DNA from: Bradyrhizobium sp. 1
GTDB taxonomy: Bacteria; Pseudomonadota; Alphaproteobacteria; Rhizobiales; Xanthobacteraceae
Assembly: GCF_023073315.1 (NCBI RefSeq)
Contig: NZ_JADPJH010000026.1
Coordinates: 245,669-309,668 of the forward strand
Reading direction: 5' to 3'
DNA: 64,000 nucleotides
In this document: piece by piece, positions 53,575 through 62,204 of the stretch
Position numbering within the stretch: position 1 is the first letter of the stretch
How the letters are laid out: each line of letters begins with the position of its first letter
Program-made: the position numbers and the translations under genes
Notes under the pieces: generated by a model
The model's input: the letters and a program-made list of their open reading frames with translations, nothing else
Databases searched by the model: none
What the model was told of the DNA's origin: nothing

Positions 53575-55191
53575 ATGTCCATTCTCGAAAACACCATTTC
53601 CCCCGGTAGCGCCGCCTACCACGCCAACCGCGACGGCATGCTTGCGCTGATCGACCGCATGCGCGCGCTCGAAGATCGCACGCGCGCTGCGTCCGACGGA
53701 GCAAAAGATCGCTTCCACAAGCGCGGCCAGCTGCTGCCGCGCGAGCGCGTCGCACTCGTGCTCGATCCGGGTGCGCCCTTCATCGAGTTGTCGACGCTCG
53801 CGGGCTACATGTTCGACGTGCCGGATGCGAACAAGAGCGTGCCCGGCGGCGGCGTCATCGCCGGCATCGGCTTCGTCTCGGGCATCCGCTGCATGGTCAG
53901 CGCCAATGATTCCGGCATCGATGCGGGCGCACTCCAGCCCTACGGCCTCGACAAGACGATCCGCGTCCAGGAGCTCGCGCTGGAGAACAAGCTGCCTTAC
54001 GTCCAGCTCGTCGAAAGCGCCGGTGCCAATCTCCTGCGCTACCGCGTCGAAGATTTTATCCGCGGCGGCAACATCTTTCGCAATCTCGCGCGGCTCTCGG
54101 CAGCAGGGTTGCCGGTCGTTACCGTCACGCACGGCTCGTCCACCGCGGGCGGCGCTTACCAGACGGGCCTCTCCGACTACATCGTCATGGTCCGCGGCCG
54201 CACCCGCGCCTTCCTCGCCGGGCCGCCTCTCTTGAAGGCCGCAACCGGCGAGATCGCGACCGAGGAGGAGCTCGGCGGCGCCGAGATGCACACGCAGGTC
54301 TCCGGCCTCGGCGACTATCTCGCCGAGGACGACCGCGACGCATTGCGCATCGCGCGCGAGATCATGGCGGCGCTGGAATGGGAGCGGCCACGAAAGCAGG
54401 AGCCGCAATTCAAGCCGCCGCGCTACGACCAGGACGAGTTGCTCGGCATCATGCCGATGGACCACAAGCGCTCCGTCGACATGAAGCAGGTGATCGCGCG
54501 CATCGTCGACGATTCCGATTTCACCGAGATGGCGCCGAATTACGGCCCGGCCACCGTCTGTGGTCATGCCCGCATCGAGGGCCAGGCGATCGGCATCATC
54601 ACCAACAACGGCCCGCTCGATCCCGCCGGTGCCAACAAGGCGACGCATTTCATCCAGGCCTGCTGCCAGACCCGCACCCCGATCCTCTATCTCAACAACA
54701 CCACCGGCTACATGGTCGGCAAAGCCTATGAAGAAGCCGGCATGATCAAGCACGGATCGAAGATGATCCAGGCGGTGACGTCGGCGACGGTGCCGCAGAT
54801 CACCATCTATTGCGGCGCATCGTTCGGCGCCGGCAATTACGGCATGTGCGGCCGCGGGTTTCATCCGCGCTTCTGCTTCTCCTGGCCGAACGCCAAGACC
54901 GCTGTGATGGGCGGCGAGCAGGCCGCCGAGACCATGGCGATCGTCACGGAAGCCGCAGCTGCCCGCCGCGGCAAGCCGGTCGAGAAAGAGAAGCTCGACG
55001 CCTTGAAGGCGCAGATCGTCGGCGTGTTCGACGGCCAGATGGATGTGTTCTCGACCAGTGCCCGCGTGCTCGACGATGGCGTAATTGATCCGCGCGACAC
55101 CCGCGCAGTGCTCTCCGAGGTGCTCGCGATCTGCCGCGAGGGCGACGCACGCACACCCCAGCGCATGCAATTCTCGGTGGCCCGCCCATGA
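53575..55191 (+). CDS. Acyl-CoA carboxylase, carboxyltransferase (beta) subunit
   Basis: 538 aa, ATG 53575. Moves the carboxyl group from biotin to an acyl-CoA. It has the two crotonase-like halves of methylcrotonyl/geranyl-CoA carboxylase beta subunits: GAPFIELSTLAGYMFD, CMVSANDSGIDAGAL, LVESAGANLL, GSSTAGGAYQTGLSDYIVMV and ATGEIATEEELGGAEMHTQVSGL. The second half has GIITNNGPLDPAGANKATHFIQACCQTRTPILYLNNTTGYMVG and SFGAGNYGMCGRGF. It overlaps the biotin-carrying subunit gene by 4 bases. The acyl-CoA is likely a branched or alpha,beta-unsaturated one. Confidence 0.93.
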   Translation: MSILENTISPGSAAYHANRDGMLALIDRMRALEDRTRAASDGAKDRFHKRGQLLPRERVALVLDPGAPFIELSTLAGYMFDVPDANKSVPGGGVIAGIGFVSGIRCMVSANDSGIDAGALQPYGLDKTIRVQELALENKLPYVQLVESAGANLLRYRVEDFIRGGNIFRNLARLSAAGLPVVTVTHGSSTAGGAYQTGLSDYIVMVRGRTRAFLAGPPLLKAATGEIATEEELGGAEMHTQVSGLGDYLAEDDRDALRIAREIMAALEWERPRKQEPQFKPPRYDQDELLGIMPMDHKRSVDMKQVIARIVDDSDFTEMAPNYGPATVCGHARIEGQAIGIITNNGPLDPAGANKATHFIQACCQTRTPILYLNNTTGYMVGKAYEEAGMIKHGSKMIQAVTSATVPQITIYCGASFGAGNYGMCGRGFHPRFCFSWPNAKTAVMGGEQAAETMAIVTEAAAARRGKPVEKEKLDALKAQIVGVFDGQMDVFSTSARVLDDGVIDPRDTRAVLSEVLAICREGDARTPQRMQFSVARP

Positions 55192-57161
55192 GGAACGGAT
55201 CAGTACAGCACCGGCCGTTCTTCAGGGTATTGGTCGCCAATCGCGGCGAGATCGCGTTGCGCGTGATGCGCAGCGCGCGGCAGCTCGGCCTCGGCGTCGT
55301 CGCGGTCTATTCCGATGCGGATCGCGATGCGCTCCATGTGCGGCAAGCCGATCGGGCGGTGCGCATCGGCGAAGCGCTGCCGGCGCAATCCTATCTCAAC
55401 ATCCCCGCGATCATCGCGGCGGCCAAGGCGAGCGGCGCGGATGCCGTGCACCCCGGCTATGGCTTCCTCGCCGAGAATGAGGAGTTTGCGCAAGCCTGCA
55501 AGGATGCCGGTCTCGTCTTCATCGGCCCGTCGCCGCAGGCGATCAAGGCGATGGGCAACAAGGCCGGCGCCAAGGAGATCATGAAGAAGGCCGGCGTGCC
55601 CTGCGTGCCCGGCTATCAGGGTGCCGATCAGGGCGACGCGGTCATGTTGGGGGAAGCCAAAGAGATCGGCTTCCCCGTGATGATCAAGGCGGTCGCCGGT
55701 GGAGGCGGTCGCGGCATGCGGCTCGTCACCGACGCGGCATCTTTCCCCGATTCGCTGCGTAGCGCGCAATCGGAGGCGAAGGCGGCGTTTGGCGATCCGA
55801 CCGTGATCCTCGAACGCGCCATCCAGAATCCGCGCCATATCGAGATCCAGGTCCTTGGCGACAGCCATGGTAACGCCATCCATCTCGGCGAGCGCGACTG
55901 CTCGGTGCAGCGGCGGCACCAGAAGCTGATCGAGGAGGCGCCGTCGCCGGCGGTGACGCCGGAGCTGCGTGCGAAGATGGGCGAGGTCGCGGTATCAGCG
56001 GTAAAGGCGCTGCGTTACGAGGGGGCCGGCACGCTGGAATTTTTGCTCGATGCGAGCGGCGAGTTCTACTTCATGGAGATGAACACGCGCCTCCAGGTCG
56101 AGCATCCCGTCACGGAGGCTATCACCGGGCTCGATCTGGTCGAGTTGCAATTGCGCGTCGCGCGCGGCGAGCAATTGCCGGTAAAGCAGCAGGACATCCG
56201 CTTCTCTGGCCACGCCATCGAGGTGCGGCTGTGCTCGGAAGACGCCGCGCAGGATTTCATGCCGCAGTCCGGCCGCATGGCGCGCTGGCAGGTGCCCGAT
56301 GGAATCCGGATCGAGCATGCGCTGCAATCGAGCTCGGAGATTCCGCCATTTTACGATTCCATGATCGCCAAGGTGATCAGCCATGGCGCAAGCCGCGAGG
56401 AGGCGAGGGGGCGGCTGATCGTCGGCCTGGAGCAGCTCACGGCGTTGGGCGTGACCACCAATCAGGCTTTCCTGATGTCGTGCCTGCGCCATCCCGGCTT
56501 TGCCAAAGGCGAGGCGACGACGGCGTTCATCGCCGCGCATCGCGACGAGCTATTGGCGCCGCCGGCAGACGGCGCGTTCGACACGGCGCTGGCGGGCTTG
56601 CTGCTCTACGCCACGAATCCGCGTGCGCCGGCTTGGCAGAGTGGCCGGAGCCTGTCCGCAACGTTTCCGCTACCTGCGAAACTCGAAATCGCGGGCCACG
56701 CGCATGAGCTCGAAGTCACGCGCGAGCGCGACGGCGGCTACACTGTCGCCAACGACGGCCGCCAGGACAGATTCGAGATCGATCAGCTCGATGCCGACTC
56801 GATTCGCTTCCGGCATGACGGCGTAATGGACAGCGCAAAATTCCTGCGCGAGGGCGATCGGCTGTACGTCCAGCATCGCGGCATCCCCCTCGCGGTCACC
56901 GACCTCACCCTTGCTCCGCCGAAGGCCGCCGCAGCCAATGGCGGCGACGGAAAAGTCCGCGCCGCAATGAACGGCCGCGTCGTCGCCATTCTGATCAAGC
57001 CCGGCGACCGCGTCACCGCCGGACAGCCGGTGCTGACGCTGGAAGCGATGAAGATGGAGCACGTCCACAAGGCCGGCATCGACGGCGTCGTCGCAGCGAT
57101 CGACGTCGCCGAGGGCGAGCAGGTGACCACGGGAAGGATCGTGGCGGAGATCGGGGCGTAG
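55188..57161 (+). CDS. Acyl-CoA carboxylase, biotin carboxylase/carrier (alpha) subunit
   Basis: 657 aa; ATG 55188 overlaps the beta-subunit stop. The biotin carboxylase part (about 10-460) shows FRVLVANRGEIALRVMRSAR, HPGYGFLAENEEFA, the ATP-grasp Gly loop KAVAGGGGRGMRLV, ERDCSVQRRHQKLIEEAP and EMNTRLQVEHPVTEAITGLDLVELQ. A linker (about 470-590) precedes the biotinyl domain with the biotin-accepting Lys in EAMKMEHVHKAG. This architecture (carboxylase plus carrier) is that of methylcrotonyl-, geranyl- or propionyl-type enzymes. With the two dehydrogenases it completes an oxidise-then-carboxylate route. Confidence 0.95.
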   Translation: MRNGSVQHRPFFRVLVANRGEIALRVMRSARQLGLGVVAVYSDADRDALHVRQADRAVRIGEALPAQSYLNIPAIIAAAKASGADAVHPGYGFLAENEEFAQACKDAGLVFIGPSPQAIKAMGNKAGAKEIMKKAGVPCVPGYQGADQGDAVMLGEAKEIGFPVMIKAVAGGGGRGMRLVTDAASFPDSLRSAQSEAKAAFGDPTVILERAIQNPRHIEIQVLGDSHGNAIHLGERDCSVQRRHQKLIEEAPSPAVTPELRAKMGEVAVSAVKALRYEGAGTLEFLLDASGEFYFMEMNTRLQVEHPVTEAITGLDLVELQLRVARGEQLPVKQQDIRFSGHAIEVRLCSEDAAQDFMPQSGRMARWQVPDGIRIEHALQSSSEIPPFYDSMIAKVISHGASREEARGRLIVGLEQLTALGVTTNQAFLMSCLRHPGFAKGEATTAFIAAHRDELLAPPADGAFDTALAGLLLYATNPRAPAWQSGRSLSATFPLPAKLEIAGHAHELEVTRERDGGYTVANDGRQDRFEIDQLDADSIRFRHDGVMDSAKFLREGDRLYVQHRGIPLAVTDLTLAPPKAAAANGGDGKVRAAMNGRVVAILIKPGDRVTAGQPVLTLEAMKMEHVHKAGIDGVVAAIDVAEGEQVTTGRIVAEIGA

Positions 57162-57165
57162 CTTC

Positions 57166-57220
57166 GTGTCCCGTCCGCTCGTTGAGCAAACACGTCACCT
57201 GATGCCCGTGGCGAGAATCC
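57166..57220 (-). pseudogene. Scrap of an ABC ATPase 3' end (duplicate of 58169-58223)
   Basis: About 42 of 55 bases match the 3' end of the peptide-transporter ATPase gene lying 1003 bases to the right. On the minus strand it still spells DSRHGHQVTCLLNERTGH, against DAGDGHQVACLLNEGTGR in the intact gene. Nothing else of the gene remains. It brackets the membrane hydrolase gene and looks like a scar. Confidence 0.75.
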
Positions 57221-57312
57221 GGAATTTCCAATAATTTCAACATGATTCTGTCCTCGCGTGGCTTGGGCTGCCTCAAGCATCACGAGCTGTGGGTGCTCCC
57301 TGACGAATTTAA

Positions 57313-57357
57313 TTGAACGTCGTTCATTTCTTGGATATAGATATTGAACAATGTTCA
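57313..57357 (+). promoter_or_regulatory. Promoter with two TGAAC-N3-GTTCA operators
   Basis: -35 TTGAAC (57313-57318), 17-base spacer, -10 TATAGA (57336-57341). One palindrome TGAACGTCGTTCA (57314-57326) overlaps the -35 box; a second, TGAACAATGTTCA (57345-57357), covers the likely start point. Centres are 31 bases apart (about three helical turns). The pattern fits repression by a TetR-type dimer. Confidence 0.75.
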
Positions 57358-57381
57358 TTTGCGTGACGGCGGGCAAGTTGT

Positions 57382-58188
57382 ATGCTGATGACCGCACGCC
57401 CGGAGATCGATGCCATGCTCCTGTCAGTGTCGCCCCGTCTCACGTTCGCCCCGCCGCAGGCTCGCGAAAAATATCTGATCGGCACGTTATTCGTGCTGAC
57501 GCTGGCGGCGCTGCTGGCGCCCGCATTGCCTGCCTCCGCATGGCACACGCCGCATTTCGTCGACACCCGCACCTGGCTGGGCGTGCCCAACGCGGGCGAC
57601 GTGCTCAGCAATCTCCTCTTCGTAGCGATGGCCGTGTGGGGCCTGGTACGCCTGCGTGCCTGCCGCGATGCGCCCGTGGGTGCACGCTGGTTCTTCGTAG
57701 GACTGATCCTCACTTGCGTGGGGTCATGCTTTTATCATCTGGATCCCGACGCGCCGCAGCGGCTCGTGGCCGATCGTCTCGGAATGGCGGTGGCGTTCGC
57801 GGGCTTTCTGGGCATCGCGACAGGCGAGCGCATCAGCGTGCGCGCTGGTCGGGCGGTGGTCGTGCTGGTGACGGTTGCGGGCCTGCTCGCGGCCTGGGTG
57901 GCATACGAGAACCTCACGCCATGGGTGGTCGTGCAGTTCGGCGGCATGGCGCTTGCCGTGGCACTGGCGCTGACACGGCCCCTGCCTGGTGCACTTGGCG
58001 TGCCGCTGGGCAGCGTGATCTTCTTTTATGTGCTGGCCAAGCTTTTCGAACTCGGCGACGTGACCGTGTTCGAAGCCACAGGGCATATCGTCTCGGGCCA
58101 CACGCTCAAGCATCTGGCTGCCGCGCTCGCGGCCTGGCCGGTGATCCGGACGTTGCGGCCTAGTCGCCGCGCCCCGTCCCCTCATTGA
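57382..58188 (+). CDS. CREST/ceramidase-superfamily integral membrane hydrolase
   Basis: 268 aa from ATG 57382 (57388 or 57415 possible). Seven hydrophobic segments, with the family's dispersed metal-site residues: Ser in NAGDVLSNLL, His in GSCFYHLDP, Asp in LVADRLGMAV, and two His in GHTLKHLAAALA. These match the Ser-His-Asp-His-His set of CREST hydrolases (alkaline ceramidase, Per1, TraB-like group). The substrate in bacteria is unknown, likely a membrane lipid amide. The gene has its own operator-flanked promoter, overlaps the convergent ATPase gene by 29 bases, and lies beside a duplicated fragment of that gene, which suggests late arrival. Confidence 0.82.
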   Translation: MLMTARPEIDAMLLSVSPRLTFAPPQAREKYLIGTLFVLTLAALLAPALPASAWHTPHFVDTRTWLGVPNAGDVLSNLLFVAMAVWGLVRLRACRDAPVGARWFFVGLILTCVGSCFYHLDPDAPQRLVADRLGMAVAFAGFLGIATGERISVRAGRAVVVLVTVAGLLAAWVAYENLTPWVVVQFGGMALAVALALTRPLPGALGVPLGSVIFFYVLAKLFELGDVTVFEATGHIVSGHTLKHLAAALAAWPVIRTLRPSRRAPSPH

Positions 58189-59146
58189 GCAAGCACGCCA
58201 CTTGATGCCCATCGCCGGCGTCCAACAATGCCGGCCGCTCCGTCCTGCACCGCTCCATCGCAAACCGGCAGCGCGTATGAAACGCACATCCCGGCGGCGG
58301 ATTGACCGGGCTCGGCACGTCGCCGTCGACCAGCGGCGCGAGCTTCCTTGCCAGCGGGTTGGCGATCGGCACCGAGGCGAGCAAGGCCTGCGTATAGGGA
58401 TGCCTGGGATTGCGGAACAGCTCGTCCTTGTCGGCGATCTCGACGATGCGGCCGAGATACATCACCGCGACGCGGTGGCTGATATGGGCGACCACGGCGA
58501 GGTCGTGCGCGATGAAGAGATAGGAGAAGCCGTGTTCACGTTGCAGGTCGATCAGCAGATTGATCACCTGCGCCTGGATCGAGACGTCGAGCGCGGAAAC
58601 CGGCTCGTCGCACACGATCAGGCGCGGCCCTAGCGCCAGCGCCCGCGCGATGCAGATGCGCTGACGTTGTCCGCCCGAGAATTGATGCGGAAAGCTCTGC
58701 ATCTGGTCGGGCCGCAAGCCCACCTGCTCGAACAATTTTGCGGTACGCGCCTCCAGCTCCTTGCCGCTCGCGAGCCCGTGCACGAACAGCGGCTCGCCGA
58801 CAATGTCGCCCGCGGTCATGCGCGGATTGAGCGAAGCAAACGGGTCCTGAAACACGATCTGCATCGAACGGCGATGTGGGCGCAGCGCGGCCTTGGAGAG
58901 GCGGGTAATGTCCTCGCCGTCGAGGCGAATCTGGCCCGAGGTCGGCTCGACGAGCCGCAGCACGCTGCGCGCCACCGTCGATTTGCCGCAGCCGGATTCG
59001 CCGACGAGGCCGAGCGTCTCGCCGGTGCCAACCGAGAACGAGACACCGTCCACCGCATGAACAGTGCCGACCTGCCGGCGCAGCACGCCGGCGCGCACCG
59101 GATAGTGCTTCTTCAGGTCGGTGACTTCGAGCAACGCCTCGGTCAT
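58160..59146 (-). CDS. Peptide/nickel-type ABC transporter ATPase (DppF-like)
   Basis: 328 aa from ATG 59146, overlapping the preceding ATPase stop (ATGA). Walker A is GESGCGKSTVARSVL, the signature FSGGQRQRICIARAL, Walker B RLIVCDEPVSALDVSIQ, switch SYLFIAHDLAVVAHIS. The C-terminal oligopeptide-type extension has PPPGCAFHTRCRFAMERCRTERPAL, with the four-Cys pattern linked to an iron-sulfur site in some homologues. Last gene of the five-gene transporter. Its 3' end is the source of the 57166-57220 scrap. Confidence 0.94.
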   Translation of the reverse strand: MTEALLEVTDLKKHYPVRAGVLRRQVGTVHAVDGVSFSVGTGETLGLVGESGCGKSTVARSVLRLVEPTSGQIRLDGEDITRLSKAALRPHRRSMQIVFQDPFASLNPRMTAGDIVGEPLFVHGLASGKELEARTAKLFEQVGLRPDQMQSFPHQFSGGQRQRICIARALALGPRLIVCDEPVSALDVSIQAQVINLLIDLQREHGFSYLFIAHDLAVVAHISHRVAVMYLGRIVEIADKDELFRNPRHPYTQALLASVPIANPLARKLAPLVDGDVPSPVNPPPGCAFHTRCRFAMERCRTERPALLDAGDGHQVACLLNEGTGRGD

Positions 59147-60150
59147 GCCACCTCCGCCACGTCAGCCGCGCGCCAGCAGGCCGCGAGATGGCCGCCGCCC
59201 CAATCGGCGAGCGGCGGATATTCGGCCTCGCAGCGTTTCACCGCGAGCTTGCAGCGCGGCGCGAAGGCGCAGCCCTTCGGCAGCCGCACCAGCGACGGCA
59301 CAGTGCCGGGAATTTCGTTGAGCCGCGCCTGCACCGGAACACCTGACGCCGGCACTGCCGGGATCGAGGCCATCAGCCCGCGCGTGTAGGGGTGCTTGGG
59401 ACCGGCGAACAGCGCTTCGACGGTGGCTTCCTCGACCTTCCGTCCGGCATACATCACGATCACGCGCTGCGCGGTCTGCGCCACGACGCCGAGATCGTGC
59501 GTGATCAGCACGAGGCCGGTGCCGAGCTCCTTCTGAAGGTCGAGGATCAGCGCCAGGATCTGCGCCTGGATGGTGACGTCGAGCGCGGTGGTCGGCTCGT
59601 CCGCGATCAAGAGCGCCGGCCGGCACGCCAGCGCCATCGCGATCATCGCGCGCTGGCGCATGCCGCCGGAGAGCTGATGCGGGTATTCCCGCGCACGGCG
59701 CGCCGGTTCGGGAATTCGCACCAGCCGCAACATCTCGACGGCGACGTCGCGGGCCTCTTTGGTTGACAGGTTCCGATGCAGCCGCAACGCTTCGACGATC
59801 TGGTCGCCGATCCGCATCACCGGATTGAGCGAGGTCATCGGCTCCTGAAAAATCATGGAGATGCGATTGCCCCTGACAGCGCGCATCTGCGCTTCATCCA
59901 GCGCCAGCAGATCCGTGCCTTCGAGCGAGATGGAGCCGCCGACGATGCGACCGGGTGGGTCAGGCACCAGCCGCATCAGGGACAGCGCTGTGACGCTCTT
60001 GCCGCAGCCGGATTCGCCAACGATCGCCAGCGTCTCGCCGCGCTTCACCGTGAACGAAATGTCGTCGACCGCCTTGAAGAGGCCGGAGTTCGTGAAGAAC
60101 ACCGTCTTCAGGTTCTTCACATCGAGCACGAGATCGGTTGTATCAGCCAT
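59143..60150 (-). CDS. Peptide/nickel-type ABC transporter ATPase (DppD-like)
   Basis: 335 aa from ATG 60150, which shares one base with the permease stop (TGATG). Walker A GESGCGKSVTALSLM, signature LSGGMRQRAMIAMAL, Walker B ALLIADEPTTALDVTIQ, switch LVLITHDLGVVAQTA. The C-terminal Cys-rich end reads LPKGCAFAPRCKLAVKRCEAEYPPL. It pairs with the DppF-like ATPase as an asymmetric dimer beneath the two permeases. Confidence 0.94.
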   Translation of the reverse strand: MADTTDLVLDVKNLKTVFFTNSGLFKAVDDISFTVKRGETLAIVGESGCGKSVTALSLMRLVPDPPGRIVGGSISLEGTDLLALDEAQMRAVRGNRISMIFQEPMTSLNPVMRIGDQIVEALRLHRNLSTKEARDVAVEMLRLVRIPEPARRAREYPHQLSGGMRQRAMIAMALACRPALLIADEPTTALDVTIQAQILALILDLQKELGTGLVLITHDLGVVAQTAQRVIVMYAGRKVEEATVEALFAGPKHPYTRGLMASIPAVPASGVPVQARLNEIPGTVPSLVRLPKGCAFAPRCKLAVKRCEAEYPPLADWGGGHLAACWRAADVAEVA

Positions 60151-61043
60151 CAGCCGCGCTGCCGTGGATCGAGGATGTCACGCAGGGCGTCGCCGAACAG
60201 GTTTGCGCCGAACACGGCGAGGCTGATCGCAATGCCCGGAAAAATGACCAGCCATGGCGCGGTGCGAACATATTCGGCGGCGGATTCCGACAGCATGCGG
60301 CCCCATGACGGATAGGGTTCGGGAATACCGAGGCCGAGGAACGAGAGCGAAGCTTCGGTCAGGATGGTCGAGCCGAGCTGTGCGGTCGCGAGCACGATCA
60401 GCGGTGCCAGCGTGTTCGGCAGCACATGGCGGAGCGCGATGCGCACTTCGCTCATGCCGATCGATTTTGCGGCTTCGACGAACGGTTGCTCGCGTAGCGC
60501 CAGGGTATTGGCGCGGGTGACGCGTGAGACGGTCGGAATCAGCGGAACGGCAATGGCGAGGATGACGTTTGGCAACGACGGCCCGAGCGTCGCTGTCATG
60601 ATCAGCGCCAGCACCAGCAACGGCAGGGCCTGGAGAACATCGGAGACACGCTGGAACACGAGATCGACCCAGCCCGAGAGATAGCCGGAGGTCAGCCCGA
60701 CGATGACGCCGATGGTGCCGCCGAGCGCGGTCGAGCCGATCCCGACCGCGAGCGAGATCCGCGCGCCGTGAATGATGCGGCTGAACACGTCGCGGCCGAA
60801 GGAATCGGTCCCCATCCAGTGCGCCAGGCTTGGGCGCGCCAGCGCGCGGGCGGCGTCAATCGTCAGGGGATCATAGCGTGCGATGAAGTCGGCAAAGATC
60901 GCCGTGAGCACGAACAGCGTCATGATGATGAGTCCGGCCGCGCCCAGCACGTGCCGCTGCGCCAGGAACAGCACGCGCCGCCAGCCGCCGGTCGCATGCG
61001 CCCCGGCCCGTCTCAGTTCAACCTCATAGTCGATCGCGGCCAT
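60150..61043 (-). CDS. Peptide-type ABC transporter permease (DppC-like)
   Basis: 297 aa from ATG 61043, site AGAAGG upstream; the frame is open to 61214 through a repeat, which I exclude. Six membrane segments begin with VLGAAGLIIMTLFVLTAIFADFIA. DppC-type landmarks: HWMGTDSFGRDVFSRIIHGARISLAVG and the EAA loop EAAKSIGMSEVRIALRHVLPN. The ribosome site lies within the edge of the palindromic repeat at 61051-61190. Confidence 0.94.
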   Translation of the reverse strand: MAAIDYEVELRRAGAHATGGWRRVLFLAQRHVLGAAGLIIMTLFVLTAIFADFIARYDPLTIDAARALARPSLAHWMGTDSFGRDVFSRIIHGARISLAVGIGSTALGGTIGVIVGLTSGYLSGWVDLVFQRVSDVLQALPLLVLALIMTATLGPSLPNVILAIAVPLIPTVSRVTRANTLALREQPFVEAAKSIGMSEVRIALRHVLPNTLAPLIVLATAQLGSTILTEASLSFLGLGIPEPYPSWGRMLSESAAEYVRTAPWLVIFPGIAISLAVFGANLFGDALRDILDPRQRG

Positions 61044-61050
61044 AGGTCTA

Positions 61051-61190
61051 CCTTCTCCCTCTTCCCGCGTGCGGGGAGAGGGGGGCTCTCCGCGAGGAAG
61101 GTAAGAGCGGAGCGCGTGGAGGCTCCCCCTCACCCGAATTTGCGCTTCGCGCAAATTCGACCTCTCCCCGCAAGCAGGGGGAGGTGAAGG
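61051..61190. repeat. Interspersed palindromic repeat between the two permease genes
   Basis: CCTTCTCCCTCTTCCCGCGT at the left and GCAGGGGGAGGTGAAGG at the right, with GCGGGGAGAGG/CCTCTCCCCGC arms and inner CGAATTTGCGC/GCGCAAATTCG. It lies inside the transporter operon and overlaps the next gene's ribosome-binding region. Confidence 0.85.
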
Positions 61191-61225
61191 GAACTGCGCT
61201 CGCTGCGAGAGCAAAAATCATGCGG

Positions 61226-62173
61226 CTAATCCGTGTACCTGATGCGCGGGTCGAACACCGCGTACAGCATGTCGACGATGAAATTCGCGCTCACCACCAC
61301 GATCGCAATCAGCATCACGAGGTTCTGCACGATTGGGTAGTCGCGCCAGCGGATCGCTTCGACCAGGAAGCGCGCGACGCCGGGGATATTGAACACGGTC
61401 TCGGTGACGATCAGGCCGCCGATCAGGAACGCCGCCTCGATGCCGATCACGGTGATGACGGGCAGGATCGCGTTCTTCAAAGCATGCTTGTAGTTCACGG
61501 CGGCGTCGGATGCGCCTTTGGCGCGCGCCGTGCGGATATAATCCTGCCGCAGCACCTCCAGCATCGAGGATCGCGTGATGCGCATGGTCAGCGCGGCGCT
61601 GCGGAAGCCGACGGCGGCGGCGGGTACGGCATAGGTCGCGAACGCCTCGAGCCAGGTTTGCGGGTTCGGATTGAAGATCGGTATCTGGCCGAACATCGCC
61701 ACTGATGCGGTGAGGATGAGCAGGCCGAGCCAGAACGAGGGGAGCGACAAGCCGCTGAGGCTGACGACGCGTAATGCGTAGTCGAGCCGCGTTCCCTGCT
61801 TCACCGCGCTGATGACGCCCAAGGGAATCCCGATCGAGGCCGAGAACAGCAGCGCGAGGCCCGCGAGCCGCGCCGTGATCGGAATTCGCGGCAAGATCTC
61901 CTGAAGCGCCGGCTTCTCCGAGACATAGGAGTAACCAAAATCGCCGCGCAAAAAGCCGCTGATCCAGTGCCAATATTGCACGATCAGCGGCTGGTCGATG
62001 CCGAGCTCCTTCTCCAGATTGGCTTTGTCTGCGGGATCGACATAGCCGGCGGCCGCAAACAGGATGTCGACGATGTTGCCGGGGACGATGCGCAGCAGGA
62101 AGAAGATGACGACCGAGATCCCGAACAGGGTCACGAGCATCAGGAACAGGCGCCGCACCAGATAGGCAAACAT
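61226..62173 (-). CDS. Peptide-type ABC transporter permease (DppB-like)
   Basis: 315 aa from ATG 62173. Six membrane segments, starting YLVRRLFLMLVTLFGISVVIFFLLRIVPGN, the classic DppB opening. The EAA loop reads RTARAKGASDAAVNYKHALKNAILPVI, and the C-terminus IVVVSANFIVDMLYAVFDPRIRYTD fits the family. It forms the channel with the DppC-like permease. The binding-protein gene precedes it by 31 bases. Confidence 0.95.
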   Translation of the reverse strand: MFAYLVRRLFLMLVTLFGISVVIFFLLRIVPGNIVDILFAAAGYVDPADKANLEKELGIDQPLIVQYWHWISGFLRGDFGYSYVSEKPALQEILPRIPITARLAGLALLFSASIGIPLGVISAVKQGTRLDYALRVVSLSGLSLPSFWLGLLILTASVAMFGQIPIFNPNPQTWLEAFATYAVPAAAVGFRSAALTMRITRSSMLEVLRQDYIRTARAKGASDAAVNYKHALKNAILPVITVIGIEAAFLIGGLIVTETVFNIPGVARFLVEAIRWRDYPIVQNLVMLIAIVVVSANFIVDMLYAVFDPRIRYTD

Positions 62174-62204
62174 TTCGCGCCTCCGAGCTCGTCAGCCGCC
62201 TGCG

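Noticed and set aside
53470..55170. Minus-strand open frame of about 560 codons opposite the carboxyltransferase gene
   Set aside because: Antisense of a clearly conserved enzyme; the composition is His/Asp/Ala-rich with no motif.
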